A stretch of DNA of 64,000 bases, taken from the NCBI GenBank assembly GCA_902562425.1, contig CACETF010000010.1, forward strand, positions 1 to 64,000, read 5' to 3'. The DNA is from Porticoccaceae bacterium (GTDB lineage Bacteria > Pseudomonadota > Gammaproteobacteria > Pseudomonadales > Porticoccaceae). Below are positions 10,941 through 19,710 of this stretch, piece by piece. The position numbers and the translations under genes were made by a program. Every line of letters begins with the position of its first letter. Positions within the stretch are counted from its first letter, which is position 1. Under the pieces are notes generated by a model that ran no database searches, had not been told where the DNA came from, and saw nothing but the letters and a program-made list of their open reading frames with translations.

Positions 10941-11771
10941 CTAAATGAAAAAGTCTGGAAAAAGTTCTTCCTCAGTGATCGCAGGATCCACGCGATACTT
11001 GCTGAAGTCGTGACAGCCCTCTTCCCGCAATACGTCCTCGTCAATACAAAAATTTCCGCTAAAACTTGCGCTTTCTCGAATCAAGATTGCATGTGCAGCG
11101 TCTCCCATTATCTTTGGTGAGCGAGAACGACGCAAAACTGGCTCACCGCCCACGATATTCGCAACTGCGGCGGTGGCAATAGTAGTTTTTGGCCAAAGAG
11201 CATTAAAAGCAATTCCTAAGTTTGCAAACTCTTCACTCATCCCCAAGACACACATACTCATCCCAAATTTTGCCATGGTATAAGCGACATGATTCTGGAA
11301 CCAACGCGCTTCTATATTTAGGGGAGGTGAAAGGTTCAAGACGTGGGGGTTCTTAGCCCGCTTGAGGTGTGGAATTGCTAACTTTGAGCACAAAAATGTA
11401 CCGCGAGTGTTAATAGTGTGCATCAAATCATAATTTTTCATTGTTAACATCTCAGTGCTCATCAAATTTATAGCGCTCGCATTGTTTACAACAATGTCAA
11501 TACCCCCAAAATGTGCTACGGTCCTTTGAATCGCCATCTCCAATTGATCCTCGAAACGTATGTCGACTGGCAAAGGTAGCGCCCTGCCGCCCATTGCATT
11601 GATCTCCTCCGCAGCTGAGTAAATTGTCCCGGGAAGCTTTGGATGAGGCACGATGGTCTTCGCCACGACAGCCACATTAGCTCCGTCAAGAGCTGCTCGC
11701 TTGGCAATAGCCAGTCCGATTCCTCGACTCGCCCCGGTAATAAATAAGGTTTTTCCATTTAAATTTGCCAT
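10941..11771 (-). CDS. Short-chain dehydrogenase/reductase (HSDL2-like SDR)
   Basis: This is a classical SDR oxidoreductase of 276 residues. The dinucleotide-binding TGASRGIGLAIA is at about residues 12-23, NNASAI follows, and YTMAK holds the catalytic Tyr and Lys. The insertion after the second strand (IVPHPKLPGTIYSAAEEI) is typical of the HSDL2/citronellol-dehydrogenase-like subgroup, whose members often act on lipid or terpenoid substrates. The physiological substrate cannot be told from the sequence. It converges on folE and has no close operon partner. Confidence 0.85.
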   Translation of the reverse strand: MANLNGKTLFITGASRGIGLAIAKRAALDGANVAVVAKTIVPHPKLPGTIYSAAEEINAMGGRALPLPVDIRFEDQLEMAIQRTVAHFGGIDIVVNNASAINLMSTEMLTMKNYDLMHTINTRGTFLCSKLAIPHLKRAKNPHVLNLSPPLNIEARWFQNHVAYTMAKFGMSMCVLGMSEEFANLGIAFNALWPKTTIATAAVANIVGGEPVLRRSRSPKIMGDAAHAILIRESASFSGNFCIDEDVLREEGCHDFSKYRVDPAITEEELFPDFFI

Positions 11772-11862
11772 ATAAACTCCATAACCAGTGTCACCGCTTA
11801 TCCATAAGCATGCCCCACTAATTACTCAGATCTGAGTGATTTTCTCCGTTCAAAATTACAAC

Positions 11863-13248
11863 TTAGGTGTTCCCCAGGCCGCCCCGAGTTAAAGACATTG
11901 GATCGAGCAAGGTCTCTAGAACCTCTCGATTTATCTCAGTTTCCTCAATAGCAACCTCAATTATCGGACGACTCTGTGCATACGCTTTTTTAGCAATTTC
12001 AGCGGCTTTGGCATAGCCAATAACAGGATTTAGTGCGGTAACAAGTATAGGATTTCGGGCCAAAGATGCATTCAACTGTTCTTCATTAACCTTAAAGGTG
12101 CTTATAGCCTTGTCCGCTAAAAGTCGCGACACATTTGTCAGTATTTCGATACTTCTGAGCAAATTATCCGCAATCATCGGCAACATCACATTCAACTCAA
12201 AGCTACCTGACTGCCCGCCGATTGAAATCGCCATGTCATTGCCCATCACCTGAGCGGCAACCATTGCTGCAGACTCTGGGATGACTGGATTTACCTTACC
12301 TGGCATTATCGAGGAACCTGGTTGCAAAGGCTCTAAAGTGATCTCTCCTAAGCCAGCTAAAGGTCCAGAATTCATCCACCTGAGGTCATTCGAAATCTTC
12401 ATCACAGAGACAGCTACCGTCTTAAGATTTCCTGACAAGGCTACGGCAATATCTTGTGTCCCAATATGGGTGAAAAAATTTTCGGCTACAGTGAAACAAA
12501 TACCTGTCGTTTGCGACAGCTTCTCACAAAATAATTTTGGAAAATCAGAATGTGCATTTATTCCAGTGCCAACAGCAGTGCCGCCTTGAGCGAGACTCCT
12601 CACGGAAGGATAAATATTCTCCAAAAAGTCAATATTTTGTCGGATTTGAGTTGCCCAACCCATTAAACTCTGACTCATTCGCACCGGCATGGCATCCATC
12701 AAGTGTGTTCGGCCTGTTTTAACGTGTCGATGAACTTCTTCTGCTTTTCGCTCGATTGCAATCGCGAGGTAATTTAAAGCCGGCAAGAGGCCCGATTGCA
12801 ATTGTATCGATGCACTCACATGGATTGCGGTTGGTATAATATCATTACTACTTTGTCCAAAATTAACATGGTCATTTGCACTCACTTCCCGACCCAATCG
12901 ACGAGAGGCCAGCGTGGCCAGCACCTCATTGGCATTCATATTTGAACTCGTGCCAGACCCAGTCTGATAAATATCAACAGGAAAATTTATCATTAATCGA
13001 TCATCTAACAGCAAATCGTCAACGGAAACAACAATTGCCTCGCAAATATCTTTGGGCAGCAGCTCCAAAACAAAATTCGCCTCAGCAGCTGATCTTTTTG
13101 CCAACAAAAGCGCCCTTATGAACGCCGAAGGCATTGTCCTCCCGCTGACAGGAAAATTATTGATGGCTCGTTGAGTTTGAGGCCCATACAACGCATCTTT
13201 CGGCACATCCAAGCTGCCCATGCTGTCCTTTTCAATCCTAATACTCAT
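11863..13248 (-). CDS. fumC: Class II fumarate hydratase
   Basis: FumC interconverts fumarate and malate in the TCA cycle and needs no iron-sulfur cluster. The signature PGSSIMPGKVNPV, the TGSGTSSNMNANEV stretch and the TGRTHLMDAMP motif are all as in FumC, which separates it from argininosuccinate lyase and aspartase. The length of 461 residues is normal. It appears monocistronic, with a 236-bp upstream gap in which I recognise nothing specific. Confidence 0.96.
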   Translation of the reverse strand: MSIRIEKDSMGSLDVPKDALYGPQTQRAINNFPVSGRTMPSAFIRALLLAKRSAAEANFVLELLPKDICEAIVVSVDDLLLDDRLMINFPVDIYQTGSGTSSNMNANEVLATLASRRLGREVSANDHVNFGQSSNDIIPTAIHVSASIQLQSGLLPALNYLAIAIERKAEEVHRHVKTGRTHLMDAMPVRMSQSLMGWATQIRQNIDFLENIYPSVRSLAQGGTAVGTGINAHSDFPKLFCEKLSQTTGICFTVAENFFTHIGTQDIAVALSGNLKTVAVSVMKISNDLRWMNSGPLAGLGEITLEPLQPGSSIMPGKVNPVIPESAAMVAAQVMGNDMAISIGGQSGSFELNVMLPMIADNLLRSIEILTNVSRLLADKAISTFKVNEEQLNASLARNPILVTALNPVIGYAKAAEIAKKAYAQSRPIIEVAIEETEINREVLETLLDPMSLTRGGLGNT

Positions 13249-13484
13249 GACACATCCCTCTAAATCTTTATTCTACGATAGTTACATTGACTCTATCATT
13301 TTACCCCAGACTACACACAGAAATATTCCAAGAAATACCTCCACGATCGCCTTACTTTGATGGTTTTAAGTGAACAATTCGCTTGTGCTGCGCCTAGTCA
13401 CGACACATGGAGATATTTGAATAATGAATGGGCAAGAATTTGTTACTAGAATAATACGTTACTTTAGACATACTTAGAGTATTT

Positions 13485-14372
13485 TTAAATGATCGAACCC
13501 AAGTGCTGCGAGATCGCTGACGCGACATCCTTTGCCCCAGACTCTAAATGTAAGTGATGTCCCCCATGAATCTTTTCCTCAACAAAATTTTTAATGTACT
13601 TTCTTGGATTGATATACTTTTTCGTCCGCTGTTCATTGTTCTTCGTGTCTGCAAAAACGCCTTTGCTTGCTGCAATCATCTTTGTTGGTGCCGCAATAGA
13701 TTCAAAAAAATCCTTTATCTGCCTGCCTGTCAACCTCAATGCGGAAGAACACTTTAGACGTTGATCGTTATTCCAGTAATATCCCCTATCACATTTGCGA
13801 ACACCTCTCTTGGCAAGAACTTCAGCCGCACCTATTTCAAGAGGCAAAAAACCATTAGCCCTTGCGGTCACAGCATCTTCAAAAGTGATAAAAAAAGTCG
13901 GATCTGAAGAAGTAAACAACTTTTCTTCTCGAACTGATTTGACAAAATGTCTACGAGCATTATGGTTCTTACCTGCTATTGATATATGTCCGTCAATCAT
14001 GAGTAGGCGCCTAATAAGACGAGGAAAAGTACCGGCGACAAGAGCTGCTATAAGGGCTCCTCTTGAATGCCCAATTAAAGAAAAATGATCCCAATGCATT
14101 TGCTTTGCGATAGAGGTGACGTCATGGATCTCCTGAAAGAGGTCATAGCTCGCGTCTGGGGAACGAAAGTCACTTAAACCGTGTCCAGCACTGTCTACCG
14201 CCAAAATATGCATATCTTTCATGTGAGGCATGATTCGATCGAATGTAGCAGCATTATCGAGCCATCCATGGAGAGCAATTACCGGAATGGATCCGTCAAT
14301 ACCCCACTCTTTTGCCGATAGTGACAAACCTCGACAATAAAACTTTTTTTCACCAACATATGTAAGCGACAA
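13485..14372 (-). CDS. Alpha/beta hydrolase
   Basis: This 295-residue protein is a predicted cytoplasmic serine hydrolase. The nucleophile elbow GHSRG gives Ser103, the oxyanion HGW motif is at about residues 35-37, an acid-bearing DSAGHGLSD segment follows, and a C-terminal HGGHHLH cluster (about 269-275) supplies the catalytic histidine. These are the marks of the broad MhpC/haloperoxidase-like group. The substrate cannot be deduced, and neighbours do not help. Confidence 0.88.
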   Translation of the reverse strand: MSLTYVGEKKFYCRGLSLSAKEWGIDGSIPVIALHGWLDNAATFDRIMPHMKDMHILAVDSAGHGLSDFRSPDASYDLFQEIHDVTSIAKQMHWDHFSLIGHSRGALIAALVAGTFPRLIRRLLMIDGHISIAGKNHNARRHFVKSVREEKLFTSSDPTFFITFEDAVTARANGFLPLEIGAAEVLAKRGVRKCDRGYYWNNDQRLKCSSALRLTGRQIKDFFESIAAPTKMIAASKGVFADTKNNEQRTKKYINPRKYIKNFVEEKIHGGHHLHLESGAKDVASAISQHLGSII

Positions 14373-14472
14373 GCTCTCTCATCCCTACAAAAATCGTCCC
14401 ATAAGCACTTAGATGGAGAACTTCTGACTTTAGCTCTCACCTTTCAAAGGATCGCCTCAACCCAACAACTGT

Positions 14473-14916
14473 TTAGTTTTGGCTACCTTTATCCTCATCA
14501 TGATCCCTTGTACCACCAGAAGAGCCCTCGTCAGCCGTAAAAGACGGCACATAATCGGTTGCTCTATCAGGTTCTGCAGGCTTAAACTTCGGGTCATCAG
14601 CTGGATCTGGCTGTTCTCTACCGGATCTATCTGCGCTCCCTCCTGAACTTCTTGACCATTCGCTAAAAGGAAATGCTTTATGCTCACTATTAAATGTAAC
14701 AAATCGCAATGTATCAAAAACCCAGAGATTTAAATCACCTGAAAAATCTACAATCTTTTTATTTGTGCTCCCAGTTGCCAGGTACATACCGGACTGCACC
14801 AGAATTATTATAAATAAAAGCCCACGCGCGACTGCCAAAAAAATTAAGAACAGCAACACATACCCCAACCTAATCCAAGAATCAATGTTCATTAGCGACG
14901 TTTTTAGATCAGTCAT
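14473..14916 (-). CDS. DUF4389 membrane protein
   Basis: This 147-residue protein has a hydrophobic segment at about residues 15-45, a conserved-looking core ending in FVTFNSEHKAFPFSEW (about residue 90), and a disordered polar tail rich in Asp, Gly, Lys and Pro. The N-terminal two-thirds matches my recollection of DUF4389, an inner-membrane family of unknown function common in gammaproteobacteria. Its start overlaps the gpsA stop by 8 bp, so it is translated with gpsA. Confidence 0.78.
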   Translation of the reverse strand: MTDLKTSLMNIDSWIRLGYVLLFLIFLAVARGLLFIIILVQSGMYLATGSTNKKIVDFSGDLNLWVFDTLRFVTFNSEHKAFPFSEWSRSSGGSADRSGREQPDPADDPKFKPAEPDRATDYVPSFTADEGSSGGTRDHDEDKGSQN

Positions 14917-15946
14917 TTAAGCTCTCCATAAAATCAACATCATAATTCTGTTCAGCCTTCATCATGTTTTGTAATGACACCTCTACCGATTGGCCTTCGA
15001 ATAACGTTGCGTGCAATGCGGAGGCCAAGGGCATGTATATTCCCATTTGATCCGCTTTATTTTTAACAAGTTTGGTAGTGTTTATGCCCTCCACAACTTG
15101 GCCCACCTCACGGAGCGTCGTGGCAAGCGACTTTCCCATCCCTATTCCAAACCCCACTTGAAAGTTTCGGCTCAGGGGTGAGGTACATGTCACAAAGAGA
15201 TCACCGACCCCGCTTAAACCGAGAAAAGTCGAAGCTTTGGCACCCAAACGCGTTCCAAAGCGGCACATTTCAGCAAGACTTCGAGTCAGAAAAACACCTT
15301 TTGTATTGTGCCCTGCTTTCATTGCTGAAGCAATGCCAGCAATTATTGCGTATATATTTTTGAGGGCTCCTGCCAATTCAACTCCTCGCTGATCATGATT
15401 CGCATAGACACGAAACTGCTCTGAGGCGAGCATATTTTGCACCAACTTACACAATTCGGGATCCCCACTTGCGACCACAGTCCCAGTTATCTGTTGACTA
15501 GCGACTTCTTTTGCAAGATTTGGGCCGCTAATTACAGCCACTCTAGCGTGAGGTATCTGCCGCCTAAGGAGCTCGCTTGGGGTATCAAAATTTTCACCAC
15601 AGATTCCCTTGGCTGTGCTCACGATCGCCGTTCCGGGAATAACTTGATCAGCAATGGAACAGGCCAAAGCGCCAATTGCAGAACTTGGAACCGCAAAAAA
15701 AATAGTGGTAGCCGCTTCTAAGGCCTGCTCAAGGTCCGCCGTTATCCTTAGGTACGGAGACAATTCGTAGTTGGGAAGGTAATCAGAATTAATTCTACAG
15801 CAACCGATCCGCTCGGCTCGGTCAGCGTTCCTCATCCACAAGCACACGCTATTACGCTTCACAGCCATTATATTACTCAGGGCAGTACCAAAGCTACCAC
15901 CTCCGAGAACGACCACTTTACCTTCCTTAAGCATTGCCTGATCCAA
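14909..15946 (-). CDS. gpsA: Glycerol-3-phosphate dehydrogenase [NAD(P)+]
   Basis: GpsA reduces dihydroxyacetone phosphate to sn-glycerol-3-phosphate for phospholipid synthesis. The N-terminal VVLGGGSFGTALSNIMA is the nucleotide-binding loop. ISGPNLAKEVA and VELAGALKNIYAIIAGI contain the conserved substrate-site residues, including the catalytic lysine. The 345 residues are full length. The initial Met region gives a slightly extended N-terminus (MDQAMLKEGKV), and Met5 could also serve as start. Confidence 0.96.
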   Translation of the reverse strand: MDQAMLKEGKVVVLGGGSFGTALSNIMAVKRNSVCLWMRNADRAERIGCCRINSDYLPNYELSPYLRITADLEQALEAATTIFFAVPSSAIGALACSIADQVIPGTAIVSTAKGICGENFDTPSELLRRQIPHARVAVISGPNLAKEVASQQITGTVVASGDPELCKLVQNMLASEQFRVYANHDQRGVELAGALKNIYAIIAGIASAMKAGHNTKGVFLTRSLAEMCRFGTRLGAKASTFLGLSGVGDLFVTCTSPLSRNFQVGFGIGMGKSLATTLREVGQVVEGINTTKLVKNKADQMGIYMPLASALHATLFEGQSVEVSLQNMMKAEQNYDVDFMESLND

Positions 15947-16040
15947 ATCCTATACTCGCTTCCAGTATAGAGTCAGCAAATGGTTATGTCAGGCATAAAA
16001 ATTAAAAAATCGGCACTAACTCAGTCTCAAGCTAAATATA

Positions 16041-17981
16041 TTAGGAGAACATCATCTTATTCAACTGCTGGACAAATTGGGCAGGATTATCAAGTGGCCG
16101 TCCCGCTGACAATGCGGCTTGATCAAACAGCAAACCGGCTAGTATCGCAGAATCCTCAGTTCCATCCTCAGATTTTAATTTAATCACAAGAGGGTGCTCT
16201 ATGTTTATCTCAAGAATAGGCTTGGTGTCAGGCACACTTTGCCCCGCAGCCTGCATTATTTTGCGCATTTGCTCCCCCATATCATGCTCTCCCACTACTA
16301 GGCATGCCGGCGAGTCTGTCAGTCGCTGGGTAGTCCTAACGTCATTAACCTTGCCATCGAGAAGTTCCTTCACGCGATCGCATAGGTCTTTTTCAGTTTT
16401 ATTTTCATTCTCCTGATTATCCTTATCTTTGCCAGACTTTTCTGTCTTTGAGTCAGACAGTTCCTCTAGATCTAACTCGCCTCGAGAAATATCCTGAAAA
16501 TTAAGGCCATCAAACTCGGTAAGGTAACCCATCATCCATTCATCTATGCGATCCGTCATTAATAAAACTTCTATGTCATGTTTTCGGAACGCTTCTAAGT
16601 AGGGGCTATTCGCTATAACCGAGTAACTTTCGCCCGTAAGGTAATAAATTTTGTCTTGATGAGCCTTTTTTCTGCCGACGTAGTCCATCAAACTTACAGA
16701 ACAGGAATCTGTGTCGCTCATAGAGCTCGTAAACCTTAATAGTTTCGCAATTTTTTCGCGATTAGCATGATCTTCACTCGGGCCCTCCTTGAGAACGCTA
16801 CCGAATTGACCCCAAAATGTTCCATATTTCTCGGCATCATTTGAAGCAAGTTTACCCAGCATATCAAGAACTCGTTTGGTAATCGCAGAGCGAATATTAT
16901 CAACCACCGGCGTCTTTTGAAGCAGCTCTCGTGACACGTTTAAGGGAAGATCTGCACTGTCGATAACGCCTTTTACAAACCTGAGATACATCGGCATAAA
17001 TTGCTCAGCATCGTCCATAATAAAAGTGCGTTTTATGTACAACTTTACGCCTCTTGCTGCATCTCTTTGATAGAGGTCCATTGGGGCCATGCTGGGTATG
17101 TACAACAAACTCGTGTATTCATGCTTTCCTTCTACGCGATTGTGACTCCAGTTGAGAGGAGGAGAGAAATCATGAGAGATGTGGCGGTAAAAATCTTTGT
17201 ATTCATCATCGGTTATTTCGCTTCGCGACCGAGTCCATAGGGCTTTTGCATCATTGATAGAGTCCCACTCAGGAGTTTTATCCGGATCTTCAACGACGAT
17301 CTCATCCTCATCAGTTGCCGGCGCAGGAGGATCTTTCTTAATCATTTGCACCGGGATGGCAATATGATCGGAGTACTTTTTAACGATACTTCGCAAACGC
17401 CAATCGCTTGCGAACTCGTGCTCGTCATCTTTAAGGTGCAACGTCACTCTGGTCCCACGCTCTGCCATATTAATTGGCTCAATCTGATAATCTGCTTCTG
17501 CTTCACATGTCCATCGCACCGCGTCATTGTCAGCACCGCCCGCTCGCCTTGTCTCAACCACAACTCTCTTTGCGACAATGAAAGAGGAGTAGAACCCAAC
17601 TCCGAACTGACCAATCAGCTGAGCATCTTGCTGTTGATCACCAGTCAATGATTGAAGAAATTCGCTGGTACCAGATTTAGCAATGGTCCCGAGGTTCTCT
17701 ACTACCTCGTCTTTTGACATACCAATACCATTGTCAGAAATTGTTAGAGACTTATTTTCCTCATCTACCTCAATCCTGATTCTCAAATCACCGTCGTTTT
17801 CATACAGGCTGGAGTCTTCCAGCGCCTCAAAACGTAACTTATCGGCGGCATCGGAAGCATTTGAGATCAACTCCCTCAAGAATATTTCCTTGTTCGAATA
17901 AAGCGAGTGGATCATAAGATGCAGAAGCTGTTTTGCTTCAGTTTGGAAAGCTCGGGTTTCTGCGTTGTTCGAGGCTGACAT
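16041..17981 (-). CDS. htpG: Molecular chaperone HtpG (Hsp90)
   Basis: HtpG is the bacterial Hsp90, an ATP-dependent cytoplasmic chaperone. The N-terminal GHKL ATPase domain is intact: ELISNASDAADKLR carries the N-box, and DNGIGMSKDEV and GQFGVGFYS the glycine loops. The middle domain includes NVSRELLQ, and the C-terminal dimerisation part reaches residue 646, a normal length. A charged linker rich in Lys, Asp and Glu occurs near residues 510-535. A clear sigma-32 promoter lies 38 bp upstream. Confidence 0.98.
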   Translation of the reverse strand: MSASNNAETRAFQTEAKQLLHLMIHSLYSNKEIFLRELISNASDAADKLRFEALEDSSLYENDGDLRIRIEVDEENKSLTISDNGIGMSKDEVVENLGTIAKSGTSEFLQSLTGDQQQDAQLIGQFGVGFYSSFIVAKRVVVETRRAGGADNDAVRWTCEAEADYQIEPINMAERGTRVTLHLKDDEHEFASDWRLRSIVKKYSDHIAIPVQMIKKDPPAPATDEDEIVVEDPDKTPEWDSINDAKALWTRSRSEITDDEYKDFYRHISHDFSPPLNWSHNRVEGKHEYTSLLYIPSMAPMDLYQRDAARGVKLYIKRTFIMDDAEQFMPMYLRFVKGVIDSADLPLNVSRELLQKTPVVDNIRSAITKRVLDMLGKLASNDAEKYGTFWGQFGSVLKEGPSEDHANREKIAKLLRFTSSMSDTDSCSVSLMDYVGRKKAHQDKIYYLTGESYSVIANSPYLEAFRKHDIEVLLMTDRIDEWMMGYLTEFDGLNFQDISRGELDLEELSDSKTEKSGKDKDNQENENKTEKDLCDRVKELLDGKVNDVRTTQRLTDSPACLVVGEHDMGEQMRKIMQAAGQSVPDTKPILEINIEHPLVIKLKSEDGTEDSAILAGLLFDQAALSAGRPLDNPAQFVQQLNKMMFS

Positions 17982-18018
17982 TGTTTTCGAATCTCCCTAT
18001 TAACTTGTGGTATGTCTA

Positions 18019-18045
18019 AGATGGGGACTTCAATGAAAATTTCAA
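18019..18045 (-). promoter_or_regulatory. Sigma-32 (heat-shock) promoter of htpG
   Basis: On the minus strand, TTGAAA (18040-18045) is followed by a 13-base spacer and CCCCATCT (18019-18026). This is close to the sigma-32 consensus CTTGAAA-N11-16-CCCCATnT, and it sits directly upstream of an htpG start, so transcription should begin a few bases before the ribosome-binding GGGAG. Confidence 0.85.
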
Positions 18046-18059
18046 CCTCAGTGACTGCT

Positions 18060-18960
18060 TTATTGCTATGCCCCAGCGCAACTTTTCAAGCAAAACCTAA
18101 AGTAATATTATCCCATGCATGAGAATTACCGGAGCCGCTGCTTAAATGCAAGTAGTATCATACCCGGAGCTTGCAAGGACCTGAGCATTGTGCTCTCAAC
18201 ACATCGTAGGTCATCTAAATCACTAGTGAACTCAACAACAGTGGAATGGCCTGCCGCACCCTCACAGTGCCACTTACGACACAAGGGACATCGGCAATGT
18301 GTAGCCAAAAATATAGCTCTTACGAACAATCAACCTAAAGCCCGCTAAGTTTTTTTCCGAACCTTGTACTGACGGTTTTCAGTTGGATCGAGCGGCTCCA
18401 TTAGATGAATCGCGACGACAAGATATTCTCACCCAAAGTGGCAGTTTATCTCGCTTTTATTCTATATGTTACAAACAAAGTTTTTGACTTTAGCAATATC
18501 CAATAGGTCCACCCAGAGTTCTCGCAGAGCATGTCTTGAGCGATGTCGATTGCCACTTGCATTAATTTCAGAGACTTAGATAGCCGTTAATATATCGGCA
18601 ATTCATTCAATGTTTTTTTTACAGACACAAAGCATTTCGGGCCCGCCCAAATTTATATGGCCGCCCTACCTTACTTCACGATTCCCAAAATTCACAGAAA
18701 AATAGACAAAGGTGCGTTTTTGTTTCTGCTATCGATCTTGAAATGAAGCCAAAAATTACGCAAAAATAAAAATAAGTTTAAAAATATAAAAATACTTCCT
18801 CAGAACTCATCATAATTTCTCCGAAATGCACGACGGTATTGTGTTTTAGCGAGACAGAAGATCACATTGTGATACATAAGGACCTATGTCAGACTTATCT
18901 GAGAAATAAAGTGCAAAAATTTTTTATAAAATCTTTGTTTAATGAACTGAAACATAATAC
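18060..18960. other. Long gap without a convincing gene
   Basis: About 900 bp between htpG and the DsbA-fold gene. The only candidate coding stretch is 67 codons on the minus strand (18126-18329, TTG start) containing CRCPLCRKWHC, which resembles a zinc-knuckle but has no visible ribosome-binding site. The right half is very AT-rich with A-tracts (18720-18800). A 13-bp palindrome lies at 18861-18873. I see no tRNA, rRNA or riboswitch. Confidence 0.5.
18861..18873. promoter_or_regulatory. Palindrome ATCACATTGTGAT, possible operator
   Basis: Perfect 6-1-6 inverted repeat 114 bp before the likely ATG of the DsbA-fold gene, within an AT-rich promoter-like stretch. It may bind a dimeric regulator; the half-sites face outward relative to a CRP site, so CRP is not implied. 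Palindromes of this size also occur by chance. Confidence 0.25.
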
Positions 18961-18986
18961 AAGTGTCAATGCACAAGGAATATCTA

Positions 18987-19586
18987 ATGATAAAAAAGTT
19001 AGATTTTTATTTTGATGTAGGAAGCCCAACATCCTACCTCGCTTATCGAAAACTACTTCAAATGAAGTCTGAATATGATTTTAATCTGATTTACATACCA
19101 GTACTTCTCGGCGGCATTTTTAAATTAACGGGTAATCAGTCGCCTGCCGTCATCGCAGCAAAAGGAAGATATATGGAACTGTTCGATCTGCCGAGGTTTG
19201 CAAAGCTATACAACGTGTCTTTTAAATCGAATCCTCATTTCCCAATAAATACACTTACCCTGATGCGTGGGGCTATCGCTGCTCAAGAAATGACTTTTTT
19301 AAATGAATACCTTGATTGTATTTTTAAGGCTCTTTGGGTAAAACAACTTGACATGGGTGACCCAGAGATCTTGGCTGATGAATTAAAAAAAAATGAAATA
19401 GATCATAGTACGATAATTCAGTTAGCTCAGAGCATACATATTAAGACGAAACTTATTAAAAACACAGAACAAGCTGTTGATAAAGGCATATTCGGCGCGC
19501 CAACTTTCTTTTTTGGAGAGGAAATGTATTTTGGGCAAGATCGTTTACATATGATCGAAGCTCTTTTGATAAGAGATAATGAGTAA
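18987..19586 (+). CDS. DsbA-family oxidoreductase, 2-hydroxychromene-2-carboxylate isomerase type
   Basis: The N-terminal LDFYFDVGSPTSYLAYRKL and C-terminal GIFGAPTFFFGEEMYFGQDRL are hallmarks of the HCCA isomerase/kappa-class glutathione transferase group, a thioredoxin fold with an inserted helical domain. Members isomerise naphthalene-pathway intermediates, but many are general glutathione-dependent enzymes. The first possible start is a GTG at 18963, yet AAGGAA sits 6 bp before the ATG at 18987, which I chose; this gives 199 residues. The stop overlaps a small ORF that in turn overlaps a PQQ dehydrogenase, so it probably works with that oxidation pathway. Confidence 0.82.
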   Translation: MIKKLDFYFDVGSPTSYLAYRKLLQMKSEYDFNLIYIPVLLGGIFKLTGNQSPAVIAAKGRYMELFDLPRFAKLYNVSFKSNPHFPINTLTLMRGAIAAQEMTFLNEYLDCIFKALWVKQLDMGDPEILADELKKNEIDHSTIIQLAQSIHIKTKLIKNTEQAVDKGIFGAPTFFFGEEMYFGQDRLHMIEALLIRDNE

Positions 19587-19710
19587 ACAAACTATCCCAG
19601 CAGATGATAAATTTGGCCAGATGAAAAACTCAGCCATAACTATAAACGAGCTCGAAACAACAAAAAATGAAGTCCTCAGATTACTCACAAAGGTATTGAG
19701 CGCAAAGTGA
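19579..19710 (+). CDS. 43-residue small protein between the DsbA-fold and PQQ dehydrogenase genes
   Basis: Found by reading between genes. The ATG at 19579 overlaps the end of the preceding gene by 8 bp, and its TGA (19708-19710) overlaps the GTG start of the next gene (19707). Such double coupling argues for translation. The product is polar, with a helix-prone C-terminal half (ITINELETTKNEVLRLL) and no signal peptide or membrane segment. I recognise no family. The overlap pattern is direct; the idea that it assists the neighbours is inference. Confidence 0.6.
   Translation: MSKQTIPADDKFGQMKNSAITINELETTKNEVLRLLTKVLSAK

Noticed and set aside
18115-18348. Plus-strand 77-codon frame upstream of htpG
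   Set aside because: No ribosome-binding site, no recognisable product and overlap with an equally weak minus-strand frame.
18861-18873. CRP binding site
   Set aside because: Half-sites TCACA and TGTGA are in inverted order and 1 bp apart, unlike TGTGA-N6-TCACA.
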